A DNA stretch of 64,000 nt from Winogradskyella pelagia (GTDB lineage Bacteria > Bacteroidota > Bacteroidia > Flavobacteriales > Flavobacteriaceae), in contig NZ_JAGEVF010000002.1 in assembly GCF_017581965.1 (NCBI RefSeq), forward strand, positions 124,001-188,000, read 5' to 3'. The translations under genes were made by a program, and so were the position numbers. Positions 49,265 to 59,305 of the stretch are shown here, piece after piece. The notes beneath the pieces were generated by a model, which saw only the letters and a program-made list of their open reading frames with translations, had not been told where the DNA came from and ran no database searches. Positions within the stretch are counted from its first letter, which is position 1; each line of letters begins with the position of its first letter.

Positions 49265-51496
49265 ATGAAATTGAGACCTATTGTAGCCCTAATCGGCTTT
49301 TTAACTACTTCTTTAATTTTTTGTCAAAATAAGCAAATCTCCCTAGACGAAATATGGGGTGGTGCCTTTAGAACCCAAGGGATGCAGGCTTTGCATTCTA
49401 TGAACAACGGCAAAGAGTATTCTGTATTGAACTATAATAGACAAAACGGAACAGCTTCAATTGATATTTACGATTATGAAACTTTAGAAAAAGTCAACAC
49501 CTTGGTGTCATCCGATGATATATCAGAGCTAAAAGGGTTTTTTGATTATTCCTTTAGCGATGATGAATCTAAGGTAATTCTCACAACAGACGAGCGTCCA
49601 ATATATAGACGATCACGTTTAGGGGAATACTATGTTTATGATATTACTAATAGGAGTATTACCAAGATTTCGGAACAGCTTATACAAGAACCTACGCTAT
49701 CACCAGACGGAACCAAAGTGGCCTATGGATTGGAAAATAACCTTTATGTTAAGGATTTAGATTCTAATGAGGTAATCCAGATAACTACTGATGGCAAGAA
49801 GAACGAAATCATTAATGGTATTACAGATTGGGTTTACGAAGAAGAATTTAGTTTTGTAAGAGCATTCGATTGGAGTAAAGACAGTAATAAAATCGCATTT
49901 ATTCGTTTTGATGAAACCAATGTTCCGGAGTTCTCCATGGATGTCTACGGTTCGGCATTATACCCAGACCAACAAGTTTTTAAATATCCAAAAGCAGGTG
50001 AGGGTAACTCTAAAGTATCTCTACATTTGTTCGATTTAAGCAGCAATACATTAACCGAACTTAAGGTAGGCAAATCGTATGAAGATTTTTATATTCCAAG
50101 ACTTAAATGGACTAATAAATCTAACATTCTCAGTGTCCAATACATGAATCGGCATCAAAATGAACTTGATTTATGGTTCATCAATACAGAAAAAGACACC
50201 TCTGAATTAGTACTCGCAGAAACCGATAAAGCATACATTGATGTAACTTTTAACCTCACTTTTTTAAAGGACAATAGTTTTATTTGGACCAGCGAGAAAG
50301 ATGGATTTAATCATATCTACCACTATGACAAAAGCGGTAATCTCGTAAATCAAGTGACTTCAGGTAATTGGGAGGTTACTAATTATTATGGATTTAACGA
50401 AAAAGATAAAACTATATATTACCAGTCCACAGAGAATGGTTCAATCAATAGAGATGTCTATTCCATTAAGTTGAACGGAAAAAACAAAAAACGACTGACT
50501 AAAGCCGAAGGAACTAATAGTGCTTCTTTCAGTGCAGATTTCACCTACTTTATCAATACACATTCAAGTGCATCCAGTCCTCAAGAGTATACATTGCATG
50601 ATTCCGAATCGGGCAACTTGGTGAAAAGTATTAAGGATAACGATGTTCTCGCCCAAAAAGTTGGCAATTATGTTACTTCTAAAAAAGAATTTAGTACTAT
50701 AGATGTCAATGGTAATGATCTCAATATGTGGATGATTAAACCGGCTGATTTTGACGCTTCCAAGACCTATCCTTTATTTATGTATCAATACTCAGGTCCT
50801 GGGTCACAGTCCGTAGCTAATCGTTGGAATAGTGCAAATGATTACTGGTATCAAATGCTAGCTCAAGAAGGTTATATCGTGGTTTGTGTAGATGGAAGGG
50901 GTACGGGATATAAAGGTGCTGAATTCAAAAAAGTGACCCAAAAAGAATTAGGGAAATATGAACTTGAAGATCAAATTGCAGCAGCCAAAAAATTAGGTCA
51001 ACTGCCTTATGTTGATGCAGAACGCATTGGCATTTGGGGTTGGAGTTATGGTGGTTTTATGAGTAGTAACGCCTTGTTTAAAGGTAGTGAGGTCTTTAAA
51101 ATGGCTATTGCTGTGGCTCCTGTAACAAGCTGGCGCTTTTATGACACCATTTACACTGAACGTTACATGACCACACCACAAGAAAATCCTAGCGGCTATG
51201 ATGATAATTCGCCAATAAACCATGTAGATAAATTGAAAGGGGATTTTTTACTAATTCACGGCACAGGAGATGATAATGTACATGTGCAAAATACAATGCG
51301 AATGGTTGAGGCTTTGATCCAAGCTGACAAGCAGTTTGAATGGATGATATATCCAGATAAGAACCATGGTATCTATGGTGGCAACACAAGACTTCACCTC
51401 TATAAAAAAATGACTAATTTTATTCATAAGACGCTCGGTGATAAAAGAGAATTGGATACTGCAAAAGAAGTCAATGAGTCCAAAATAAAAGGCTAA
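49265..51496 (+). CDS. S9-family serine peptidase (dipeptidyl peptidase IV-like)
   Basis: A 743-residue secreted peptidase. A signal peptide is seen at 1-20 (ending IFCQ). Residues about 40-480 form the DPP-IV-type beta propeller and about 490-735 the alpha/beta hydrolase with the nucleophile in GWSYGGFMSSN (Ser near 590), acid in GTGDDNVH and His in DKNHGIYGG near the end. The DWVYEEEF segment near 187-194 corresponds to the DPP-IV motif that binds the substrate N-terminus. The ATG at 49265 is chosen over an upstream TTG ten codons earlier. Two POT peptide transporters follow on the same strand, implying release and uptake of dipeptides. Confidence 0.9.
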   Translation: MKLRPIVALIGFLTTSLIFCQNKQISLDEIWGGAFRTQGMQALHSMNNGKEYSVLNYNRQNGTASIDIYDYETLEKVNTLVSSDDISELKGFFDYSFSDDESKVILTTDERPIYRRSRLGEYYVYDITNRSITKISEQLIQEPTLSPDGTKVAYGLENNLYVKDLDSNEVIQITTDGKKNEIINGITDWVYEEEFSFVRAFDWSKDSNKIAFIRFDETNVPEFSMDVYGSALYPDQQVFKYPKAGEGNSKVSLHLFDLSSNTLTELKVGKSYEDFYIPRLKWTNKSNILSVQYMNRHQNELDLWFINTEKDTSELVLAETDKAYIDVTFNLTFLKDNSFIWTSEKDGFNHIYHYDKSGNLVNQVTSGNWEVTNYYGFNEKDKTIYYQSTENGSINRDVYSIKLNGKNKKRLTKAEGTNSASFSADFTYFINTHSSASSPQEYTLHDSESGNLVKSIKDNDVLAQKVGNYVTSKKEFSTIDVNGNDLNMWMIKPADFDASKTYPLFMYQYSGPGSQSVANRWNSANDYWYQMLAQEGYIVVCVDGRGTGYKGAEFKKVTQKELGKYELEDQIAAAKKLGQLPYVDAERIGIWGWSYGGFMSSNALFKGSEVFKMAIAVAPVTSWRFYDTIYTERYMTTPQENPSGYDDNSPINHVDKLKGDFLLIHGTGDDNVHVQNTMRMVEALIQADKQFEWMIYPDKNHGIYGGNTRLHLYKKMTNFIHKTLGDKRELDTAKEVNESKIKG

Positions 51497-51524
51497 ACTA
51501 TCTAAACTAACTAATAAATTATAT

Positions 51525-53093
51525 ATGTCAACAGCAATCAAACAACCACACCAAAAAGAGTTATTTGGGCACCCAGTAGGACTGTATGTCTTGTTTTTTA
51601 CAGAAATGTGGGAACGTTTTTCCTACTACGGCATGCGTGCTATTTTAACTTTATATATGGTGGCTAAAACAACAGATGATAATGCCGGACTTGGCTGGGA
51701 CAATGGCAGAGCCTTGGCTTTATATGGCTGGTATACCATGTTAGTTTACGTAGCCTCCATTCCTGGAGGTATAATTGCCGATAAAATATTAGGACAAAAA
51801 AAATCTGTTATGATAGGTGGTTGGCTTTTAGTGGCTGGACACGGTGTTTTGTCTGTTGAACAAGAATGGGCATTTTATACAGGTTTATTATTAATTATTC
51901 TTGGAGTAGGCATGTTAAAACCAAATATTTCAACTATGGTTGGTGGTCTATATAAGCAAGGAGACATAAGAAGAGACAAGGGATTTTCTATTTTCTATAT
52001 AGGAATAAACTTAGGTGCCGCTGCAGCAAGTTTGATAGTTGGCCTTGTAGCAGCTGAGTATGGTTGGCACACAGGCTTTGGTCTTGCAGCCATTGGAATG
52101 GTACTAGGTCAATTAGTATATTTATCAGGCCAGAAATACGTAAAGCATGTTGGTAATGCGCCTTCTCATGATAATAACGATAAAGACTCAGTATCGATAG
52201 CTGTTATTTTCAAAAGAATGTTCAGTAATACGAAGACTATGATAATTTTTTGTCTTTTGGTTATAGTGTCCGTTGCAGTTCCTCAGTTATTTATGGAGTC
52301 CGAAATATTAAACTATAGTATTTTCTTTGTGTTTTTGTCCTTGGTTGTTGGTTTTATGATTACGGTATATCAAGATTTAGATAATTTAATCGATAAGGAT
52401 AGATTTATTGTATTACTGTTGTCCTTCTTAATTGTAATTGTCTTTTGGGGTGCTTTTGAACAGGCTGGTGGTTTAATGAATATTTACACTGAACAAAAAA
52501 CCGACAGATTTATTGGTGGTTGGGAAGTACCAGCAGCAATTATGCAATCATTTAACCCACTTTATATAATTATTTTCGGAATTCCAGTTGCCTCTTTTTG
52601 GGCATGGATGAAGAATAGAAAAAAAGAATCCTCATCTATATTTAAAATGGCAACAGGTGTCATTATCATGGGTCTAGGTTTTGTATTTATGATTGGTGCT
52701 TCTTTACAATATGAAGAATTAGGGAAGTCTGCATTATATTGGTTAGCCTTCGCTTATCTTCTGCATACCTTGGGAGAGCTTTGTGCATCACCAGTGGCTT
52801 TGTCATTCATAACAAAACTTGCTCCTGTCAGATACGGTGCTTTAATGATGGGCGTATATTTTGCCGCTACAGGATTAGGAAATAAAGTAGCTGGAATAAT
52901 TGGGGAAGGAGCTTCAGAAGCCGGAGAATTAACAATTTTTACTGGGATAACTATTTTTTGTGTGTTATTTGGACTCTTGGTCATTCTTATTCTGAAACCT
53001 CTGAAAAGACTAACACATGGTGCTGAAGACGATGAGCACGAGATGCTAGAGACTGAGAAATACGAATTAGCAGACCCAGATATCAATAACTAA
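51525..53093 (+). CDS. POT/PTR-family proton-coupled peptide transporter (first of two)
   Basis: A 522-residue major facilitator protein with about 14 membrane segments. The POT signature FFTEMWERFSYYGMRAIL is at about 22-39, with the conserved ExxERF-type proton and peptide-binding residues, and GGLYKQGDIRRDKGFSIFYIGINLGAA near 136-160 carries the family's PTR2 signature. It is 28 bases after the peptidase gene and 72 before a second transporter. The C-terminus is acidic. Substrate is most likely di- or tripeptides; POT members in this group may also take drugs. The terminator at 53110-53138 separates the two transporters. Confidence 0.9.
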   Translation: MSTAIKQPHQKELFGHPVGLYVLFFTEMWERFSYYGMRAILTLYMVAKTTDDNAGLGWDNGRALALYGWYTMLVYVASIPGGIIADKILGQKKSVMIGGWLLVAGHGVLSVEQEWAFYTGLLLIILGVGMLKPNISTMVGGLYKQGDIRRDKGFSIFYIGINLGAAAASLIVGLVAAEYGWHTGFGLAAIGMVLGQLVYLSGQKYVKHVGNAPSHDNNDKDSVSIAVIFKRMFSNTKTMIIFCLLVIVSVAVPQLFMESEILNYSIFFVFLSLVVGFMITVYQDLDNLIDKDRFIVLLLSFLIVIVFWGAFEQAGGLMNIYTEQKTDRFIGGWEVPAAIMQSFNPLYIIIFGIPVASFWAWMKNRKKESSSIFKMATGVIIMGLGFVFMIGASLQYEELGKSALYWLAFAYLLHTLGELCASPVALSFITKLAPVRYGALMMGVYFAATGLGNKVAGIIGEGASEAGELTIFTGITIFCVLFGLLVILILKPLKRLTHGAEDDEHEMLETEKYELADPDINN

Positions 53094-53109
53094 ATATGCA
53101 ATTACCAAG

Positions 53110-53138
53110 CCCTTACAGTTAATCATTGTAAGGGTTTT
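53110..53138 (+). terminator. Intrinsic terminator between the two POT genes
   Basis: CCCTTACA, nine-base loop, TGTAAGGG form a perfect eight-pair stem followed by TTTT. It lies 16 bases past the first transporter's stop, suggesting that the second transporter has its own promoter or depends on read-through. Confidence 0.7.
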
Positions 53139-53165
53139 CTACATACTAACTAAACATCAAAAACT

Positions 53166-54923
53166 ATGTCAAATTCATCTGAGAATTTTTTTCAAACCAA
53201 GGTAATGGGGCATCCTGCCGGATTATTCGTGCTATTTTTTACTGAAATGTGGGAGCGCTTTTCCTATTACGGAATGAGAGCCATCTTAGTGATCTTCTTA
53301 ACAGGAGCATTAATCGGTGATAATCCGGGCTGGGCTTGGGATACTTCTGCAGCACTGTCCTTACTGGGAACTTACGCGCTTTTTGTTTATCTCACACCGC
53401 TCCTAGGTGGTTGGTTAGCAGATAATAAAATTGGGTACCGTAACGCTGTGGTCATTGGTGCTTTGCTCATGACCTTAGGCCATGCTTCCATGGCTATTGA
53501 GACACCAACCTTTTTATACATTGGAATTGCTTTCTTAATTGTTGGTAATGGATTTTTTAAACCTAATATGACTTCAATTATTTCGAAGATGTATGAAGGG
53601 CATGACGAGAAAAAGGATGGTGCTTACAACATCTTTTATATGGGTGTTAATGCCGGAGCATTTCTTGGAATTATGTTGTGCGGATGGGTAGGAGAAAAAG
53701 TTGGTTGGAGCTATGGCTTTGGACTGGCTGGGATATTTATGTTCCTTGGTATGCTGCAATTTTATTTTGCACAAGCCCTATTTGGGAATATTGGAGATAA
53801 ACCTGTCGCTTTAACTCAGGATCAAAAAGACGAAGAAGCAAAGGCTCATCCTGAGGAAAAGAGAAATCCTTTTTTGACTATAGATTACATTTTAGTTGGT
53901 GTATTTGTTATTTCTGCCTTAATATTTATTATAAACGATCCTTTAAGTAAAATTGGAGATATTCAGACTTTAAATTATAGCATAGCAGGTTTGTCTGATT
54001 CTTTATTTTTCGCCTTGGTTGCTGCTATTTCTTTTATCGTTCTGCTAGTTGTTAGAATTCCTAGATATGCGAAAATAGAACGCGATCGCATGATTGCCTT
54101 TGCTATTTTTTGTTTGTTCACAGTCTTTTTTTGGGCGGCTTTTGAGCAAGCAGCTGGGTCACTTCCACTTTATACCAGAGATTTTACAAATAGACTCTTA
54201 GAGGGCAATGCAGCTACCTTATTCAAAATTGTGGACCTTATAGTAACCGTTGTACCATTGGCAATTATTACCTACGTACTCTATAGCTTGTTTAGACAAA
54301 CCTATAAGCGTATTGGACTCTCTAATGTGATTTTAGCCTTTAGTTTTGTGATTGTTTGGGGAATTGTTATCTATAAGCTTTCTGTAGAATTTCAATCTAC
54401 CGAAACCGAGGTGCCAGTGACATGGTTTGCTATATTAAATTCTTTATTCATAATTATTTTTGCACCTTTATTTACAAAATGGTGGGATAGCAGATATAAT
54501 CCTCCAGCCTCGGTAAAATACTTTTTAGGTCTCTTTTTACTTGGTATAGGGTTTGCATTCTTGGCCTTTGGTGCGCGCAATGTGCCATCTGGAGCAGAAA
54601 CTGCCAGTTTAAGCATGGCTTGGTTGGTATTTGCCTATTTGTTCCACACGCTCGGTGAACTCTGTTTATCTCCAATGGGTTTATCTTATCTCAGTAAACT
54701 TATACCTGCTAGGATGATTGCTTTTATGTTTGGCGTGTACTATTTAGCTATTGCTATTGGTAATAAATTAGCTCACTATGTAGGTGGGGATATTGAGCAG
54801 ATTACGAAGGATTATAGCTTATCAACATTCTTTTTAATATTTACTATAATTCCTATAGGACTTGGATTGGTGTCACTAATGCTTCATCCATTATTAAAAC
54901 GTTTAATGCATGGCGTACGATAG
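53166..54923 (+). CDS. POT/PTR-family proton-coupled peptide transporter (second of two)
   Basis: A 585-residue POT-type transporter. The signature FFTEMWERFSYYGMRAILV is at about 22-40 and the MYEGHDEKKDGAYNIFYMGVNAGAF region near 141-165 matches the PTR2 motif. It is 63 residues longer than its neighbour, chiefly in a longer central loop around 215-230 and extra membrane segments near 400-450. The two copies share the signatures but differ through most of the length, so the duplication is old. Substrate differences are likely but unknown. A strong terminator follows 23 bases after the stop. Confidence 0.9.
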   Translation: MSNSSENFFQTKVMGHPAGLFVLFFTEMWERFSYYGMRAILVIFLTGALIGDNPGWAWDTSAALSLLGTYALFVYLTPLLGGWLADNKIGYRNAVVIGALLMTLGHASMAIETPTFLYIGIAFLIVGNGFFKPNMTSIISKMYEGHDEKKDGAYNIFYMGVNAGAFLGIMLCGWVGEKVGWSYGFGLAGIFMFLGMLQFYFAQALFGNIGDKPVALTQDQKDEEAKAHPEEKRNPFLTIDYILVGVFVISALIFIINDPLSKIGDIQTLNYSIAGLSDSLFFALVAAISFIVLLVVRIPRYAKIERDRMIAFAIFCLFTVFFWAAFEQAAGSLPLYTRDFTNRLLEGNAATLFKIVDLIVTVVPLAIITYVLYSLFRQTYKRIGLSNVILAFSFVIVWGIVIYKLSVEFQSTETEVPVTWFAILNSLFIIIFAPLFTKWWDSRYNPPASVKYFLGLFLLGIGFAFLAFGARNVPSGAETASLSMAWLVFAYLFHTLGELCLSPMGLSYLSKLIPARMIAFMFGVYYLAIAIGNKLAHYVGGDIEQITKDYSLSTFFLIFTIIPIGLGLVSLMLHPLLKRLMHGVR

Positions 54924-54946
54924 TTAGAATCGTTAAAATAAACTGA

Positions 54947-54975
54947 AATGCTCCTAGCTTAGGAGCATTTTTTGT
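54947..54975 (+). terminator. Intrinsic terminator after second POT gene
   Basis: ATGCTCCTA, a three-base loop, TAGGAGCAT form a perfect nine-pair stem followed by T residues at 54969-54973. It closes the peptidase-transporter region. Confidence 0.9.
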
Positions 54976-55007
54976 AAGTTCGGACTATAGTTTGCTACAA
55001 ATCGATT

Positions 55008-55559
55008 ATGAATACTAAAATACTTTTAAACCTACTCGTCGTTTTTGCTTTGGTGCAAGGTGCCGTTGCTCAAGAAATCAATTGGTTGACCATTGAAGAA
55101 GCAATTGCCCTTCAAAAGAATGAGCCTAGAAAAATTATTATGGATGTGTATACCAATTGGTGTGGTCCATGTAAATTACTCGATAAGAATACCTTTCATA
55201 ATCCAGATGTAGTGGATTATATAAACAAGAATTACTACGCGGTAAAGTTTAATGGGGAGGGAAATTCTAATGTCACCTACAAGGAAAATACTTTTGCCAA
55301 TCCTAACTACGACCCTGCTAAGGCCAACCGGCGCAACAGTGCACATGAGTTTACACGTTATTTAAGGGTTTCGGCGTATCCAACTATGGTGTTTTTTGAT
55401 GAAGAAGCAAACTTTATTGCTCCAATTTCTGGATACTTAAAGCCTCAGCAAATAGAGTTGTATTTAAAACTCTTTAAGTCAGATAAGTACAAGGAAATGA
55501 CCTCTCAAGAACAATTCAATGAATACTACAAGTCATTTAAAGCTACCTTTAAGGAGTAG
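55008..55559 (+). CDS. Secreted thioredoxin-like protein
   Basis: A 183-residue exported thioredoxin fold protein: signal peptide at 1-21 (ending AVAQ), then a DVYTNWCGPCKLLDK redox site (WCGPC near 51-55) and the cis-Pro segment SAYPTMVFF near 129-137. It resembles DUF255- or thioredoxin_7-type proteins of Bacteroidota with a longer insert (NSNVTYKENTFANPNYDPAK near 84-103). It probably reduces or exchanges disulfides in the periplasm. It is a single gene whose stop overlaps the end of the converging comEC gene by 11 bases; no terminator is seen in between. Confidence 0.87.
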   Translation: MNTKILLNLLVVFALVQGAVAQEINWLTIEEAIALQKNEPRKIIMDVYTNWCGPCKLLDKNTFHNPDVVDYINKNYYAVKFNGEGNSNVTYKENTFANPNYDPAKANRRNSAHEFTRYLRVSAYPTMVFFDEEANFIAPISGYLKPQQIELYLKLFKSDKYKEMTSQEQFNEYYKSFKATFKE

Positions 55560-57591
55560 AGCCATTTACAATGAAGGCGCCTTTTTCCTTTGTATAATGA
55601 AAATTGGCACCTCTGTTTTTGCAGGTTGACCTCCAGCGGTTTATATAACTTGTGTAATTACTAGCGTCTGCAATAATGATTTTAGGCTGCAAATGATCAA
55701 TAACTCTATTTAGGTTGATTTTCGGGGAATTCCGTAATAAAATATATTGAGGCTTAAAGGAAATATTTTGATAAACTCCAATACTATCTATCACTAAAAG
55801 TAATTCACTATTAAATTTATAAACAGGTTCTATTTGCTGCAGATCTATATCGGTTATACCTTCTCCGACCTTGTAGTTTTTAAGTAGATTGTCGTTTAGG
55901 GTTTCGGTAGAATCAAGATTTTGAAATAAACTAAGATGCTTGCCATTTTGTAGGCCAATCACAGTATGCCGACTTTTATTAAAAATAACTAGTGCTTCTT
56001 TTTGAGAATTAATGTTACTTATAAGTGTATTGCCTTGAAGTGCAATTATACTCCCTAAACACAACATTACCCACTTTGCAGATTTTGTTTTATAAAACTG
56101 TAGAATAGCCACTACAATAATGTAACATCCAACAACTTGAAAGATATTAAACGGAATATCTCTAAATAGAAGCGCCTCGAAGGTTGCAACCCAACCTATA
56201 AAGGCATTAAGGCTTTCAATAATGGTGCTGTATCCCATAACTAGGATGATTGGTAATGCATTTAATAAAGACAACACAATAACCAGTAGCCCAAGACCTA
56301 GTACCAATCCTAAAAATGGAATAACAACGAGGTTAGAGACAAAAAATAATCCAGGGAATTGGTGAAAATAAAAGAGGCTAATGGGAAGTACACCAATTTG
56401 AGCAGCAAGTGTTACGGTGAATATCTGCCACATTTTATTAAATATCCAATACTTAGATCGCAACATTTTATAGAAAATAGGCTGAATGCTCACAATGCCG
56501 AGTACCGCCAAATAACTCATTTGAAAACCTACCTGAAATAGGAAACTTGGTTTAAAAAGGAGAATTAAAAATGCCGAAATCGCTAAAGTATTGTAAATAT
56601 TGGTTGGTCGTTTTAAGTGCATAGCAATACTAATAATACTAAACATTGCTACCGCCCGTGTTACAGACGGTGAAAGACCTGCAACAATGGCAAATAACCA
56701 AAGTAAAAAAACGATTAGTATTGGTTCAATCACGTAACCATACCTTATAAAAAGCAAAGGTTTAAAAAGTGTATTTAAGATAATTAGGATTATACCTACA
56801 TGTAAACCTGATACCGCTAGGATATGTATGGTGCCAGCGTTAATATAGTTGTTATAAATTGTTTTGTCTATATCTTGACGCTGACCTAAAAGCATAGCAT
56901 TTATAATGCCCATTGTATCTGGTTTAAATCCAGCTTTTTTAAGTTCAGTGTTTATGGTTTTCCTTAGGGCATCGGCATAACCATAAATGCTAGTCTTTTC
57001 TGTGCTTAAAGTTTTTATAGCTGAATCAGCAAGATAGAGTTGATGATAGATGTTTTGTAGTTCTAAATATTTGCTGTAATCAAATTGATAAGGATTTAAA
57101 GGGCCCTGAATAGGGCTAACTTGTGCTGATGTAAATATGACAGTATCAACATCTAGATTATTTGATGTGCTATCCTTTCTCATATTTATTAAGAGGTTAC
57201 CTATAACCTTTTGTTTATTAATGGATAAAACTGAAGCGATATATTTTTCGTTGTATAAATCTGGTTTAAGTCGTTTTGTAATTTGTAAAATAAAATCAGA
57301 TGGCTGGTTGGGAGCTAATATGTGCGCATAGTGATTGGGTTTATTCCTATCTATATTAATGATGTAGGAGGTATATCCAATACAGGTCATGGTGAGATAA
57401 ACAAGTACTGCGAAAAAAGGATGTCTTACAATTTTCTTTCGCAACAAAAACCACGAAACCCCAACGATAACTACAAGGCTAAGAGAACTGGAAAAAACAA
57501 GGGTAATATCAAATGAGATATAGCGCCCAATTAGAACGCCTAGAACTAAAAAAAGTAGTAATCGAATGATATTAAAATTCAGTAACCTCAT
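55549..57591 (-). CDS. comEC: ComEC/Rec2-family competence protein
   Basis: A 680-residue membrane protein of the ComEC DNA channel family. It has two or three N-terminal helices, a periplasmic DUF4131-type domain (about 60-210), the competence domain with AILAVSGLHVGIIL near 255-268 and seven or more further helices to about 510, and a soluble C-terminal tail (about 520-680). The tail is short and shows no clear metallo-beta-lactamase motif (no HxHxDH), as in many Bacteroidota forms. It would transport DNA across the inner membrane in transformation. The gene converges on the thioredoxin gene with an 11-base overlap. Confidence 0.85.
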   Translation of the reverse strand: MRLLNFNIIRLLLFLVLGVLIGRYISFDITLVFSSSLSLVVIVGVSWFLLRKKIVRHPFFAVLVYLTMTCIGYTSYIINIDRNKPNHYAHILAPNQPSDFILQITKRLKPDLYNEKYIASVLSINKQKVIGNLLINMRKDSTSNNLDVDTVIFTSAQVSPIQGPLNPYQFDYSKYLELQNIYHQLYLADSAIKTLSTEKTSIYGYADALRKTINTELKKAGFKPDTMGIINAMLLGQRQDIDKTIYNNYINAGTIHILAVSGLHVGIILIILNTLFKPLLFIRYGYVIEPILIVFLLWLFAIVAGLSPSVTRAVAMFSIISIAMHLKRPTNIYNTLAISAFLILLFKPSFLFQVGFQMSYLAVLGIVSIQPIFYKMLRSKYWIFNKMWQIFTVTLAAQIGVLPISLFYFHQFPGLFFVSNLVVIPFLGLVLGLGLLVIVLSLLNALPIILVMGYSTIIESLNAFIGWVATFEALLFRDIPFNIFQVVGCYIIVVAILQFYKTKSAKWVMLCLGSIIALQGNTLISNINSQKEALVIFNKSRHTVIGLQNGKHLSLFQNLDSTETLNDNLLKNYKVGEGITDIDLQQIEPVYKFNSELLLVIDSIGVYQNISFKPQYILLRNSPKINLNRVIDHLQPKIIIADASNYTSYINRWRSTCKNRGANFHYTKEKGAFIVNGSTP

Positions 57592-57641
57592 GATAATGAG
57601 ATACTAATATAATAAAAAGAAAATATGTTATAAGAAAAAGA

Positions 57642-58151
57642 TTACAGTATACGCCTCGCTTGTACAAAGGCAAAGTACCAATACTTTTCAGCGATTGAAG
57701 AAACCATAACACCTTTACTGCTAGAGGCATGGATAAACTCAACATTGCCAGTCCTTACATTGGTAACAATACCAACATGGTTAACCTTCCTACTATTTTT
57801 TTTGGTGGCAAAAAATACCAAGTCGCCAACATTAACCTCTTTGAGGTCTATCCAATCTCCTGTAGATTTTAAATCTGAAGTGGTTCTTGGAAGTGCAATG
57901 TTATGTTTTTTAAAACTGGTATATATCAGACCAGAACAGTCCATACCGCGTTTTGTTGTGCCTCCATATTTATAGCGTGTTCCATCAAACGTCATTGCGT
58001 AGTTTACAATCGCTTTTGCCTCGTTTGATGCTGGTTTGGGATTGTTAACTTCAATCGTTCTTGTTGGTTGTTTTTTTGCTGTGTAACTCTTTCCTGATTT
58101 GCAGCTACTAACCAATAGAATAAGGAGCAATAAGGAAAGTGAGCGCTTCAT
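57642..58151 (-). CDS. NlpC/P60 (C40) lipoprotein peptidase
   Basis: A 169-residue lipoprotein (lipobox LLLVSSC, Cys17) with an NlpC/P60 domain: catalytic Cys72 in GMDCSGL, His125 in NHVGIV and His141 as third residue in EFIHAS. It would cleave peptidoglycan stem peptides, probably the gamma-D-Glu-diaminopimelate bond, in the periplasm. A linker of ~30 residues (Lys/Pro/Thr rich) joins the anchor to the domain. It lies between comEC (50 bases) and lpxB (40 bases) on the same strand. Confidence 0.9.
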   Translation of the reverse strand: MKRSLSLLLLILLVSSCKSGKSYTAKKQPTRTIEVNNPKPASNEAKAIVNYAMTFDGTRYKYGGTTKRGMDCSGLIYTSFKKHNIALPRTTSDLKSTGDWIDLKEVNVGDLVFFATKKNSRKVNHVGIVTNVRTGNVEFIHASSSKGVMVSSIAEKYWYFAFVQARRIL

Positions 58152-58191
58152 AAAGTTTGAGGTCTTTAGAATTAGGAAAATCGTTTAAATT

Positions 58192-59304
58192 TTAATTATT
58201 AATAGTGCTGTAAATTAATTGAGCTGCATTTTCACTAGCGCCTTTACCTCCAAGTTTTTGCTCCAGGTCATAATAATCCAAAAATAAGGTTTCACGTTTA
58301 CTTGATTGTAAAATGGCGTGAAGTTCCATTTTGAGTTGTTCCTCATTTAATTCGTTTTGAATTAATTCTTTAACAACGGTCCTGTCCATTATCAAATTTA
58401 CCAATGAAATGTATTTCAATGTAATAATTCGTTTGGCAATGAGATAAGAAATAAAGTTAGCTTTATAACAGACTACCTGAGGCACCTTAAAAAGTGCTGT
58501 CTCTAGAGTAGCAGTTCCAGAAGTTACAAGAGCAGCGAACGAAATACTAAGCAGGTCATATGTTTTATTAGAAATAAATGCAACGTTATTACCTTTTATA
58601 AAGGATTGATAAAATCCATAATCTTGACTTGGAGCACCGGCTATTACAAATTTATAGTCCTTAAAATGATTCACCATTTTAAGCATAACATTTAGCATTT
58701 TATTGATTTCTTGTTTTCGACTTCCCGGCAATAACGCTATAATTGGTTTGCTGCCCAGATTATGTTCTTTTCTAAAAGCGTTTTCATTAACCAATGGTCT
58801 ATCTGCAATTGCATCAATCAAAGGGTGCCCTACAAAATGAACCTCATAGCCATGAGAAGCATAAAATGCTTTCTCAAAGGGTAAGATGACGTACATTTCA
58901 TCAATATCTCGTTTTATTTTTTTTACTCTACCTGCTCTGGAGGCCCAAACTTGTGGTGATATGTAATACTGTGTTTTTAAGTTCTCTGCCTTGGCCCATT
59001 TGGCAATTCTTAGATTAAAACCAGAGTTGTCAATGAAAATAACCACATCAGGTTTAAATGCTGCGATGTCTTTTTTACAAAAAGAGATGAGTCCTAGTAT
59101 TTTTTTAAGGTTCATTAAGACTTCAGCAAAGCCCATAAAAGAGCGGTCCTTATAGTGTACTACAAGTTCTCCTCCAATAGCTTTCATTAAATCACCTCCC
59201 CAAAATCGCATGTCTGCATTGGAGTCTTGCTTTAGTAAAGCCTTCATAAGGTTAGATCCATGTAAATCACCAGACGCTTCACCCGCAATGATATAATACC
59301 TCAT
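58192..59304 (-). CDS. lpxB: Lipid-A-disaccharide synthase
   Basis: A 370-residue GT19 enzyme that joins UDP-2,3-diacylglucosamine and lipid X to form the lipid A disaccharide. It begins with YYIIAGEASGDLHGSNLM at 3-20, the diagnostic N-terminal glycine-rich segment, and has FIDNSGFNLRIAKWAKAEN near 89-107, LLPGSRKQEINKML near 191-204 and TSGTATLETALF near 264-275. It is a peripheral inner-membrane protein. The gene is one base from the small membrane protein gene upstream, in a run that includes surE. LptC in this window belongs to the same LPS route but another operon. Confidence 0.95.
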   Translation of the reverse strand: MRYYIIAGEASGDLHGSNLMKALLKQDSNADMRFWGGDLMKAIGGELVVHYKDRSFMGFAEVLMNLKKILGLISFCKKDIAAFKPDVVIFIDNSGFNLRIAKWAKAENLKTQYYISPQVWASRAGRVKKIKRDIDEMYVILPFEKAFYASHGYEVHFVGHPLIDAIADRPLVNENAFRKEHNLGSKPIIALLPGSRKQEINKMLNVMLKMVNHFKDYKFVIAGAPSQDYGFYQSFIKGNNVAFISNKTYDLLSISFAALVTSGTATLETALFKVPQVVCYKANFISYLIAKRIITLKYISLVNLIMDRTVVKELIQNELNEEQLKMELHAILQSSKRETLFLDYYDLEQKLGGKGASENAAQLIYSTINN

Positions 59305-59305
59305 T

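Noticed and set aside
51525-54923. The two POT genes as an assembly duplication
   Set aside because: They share only family motifs; lengths, loops and terminators differ, so they are genuine old paralogues.
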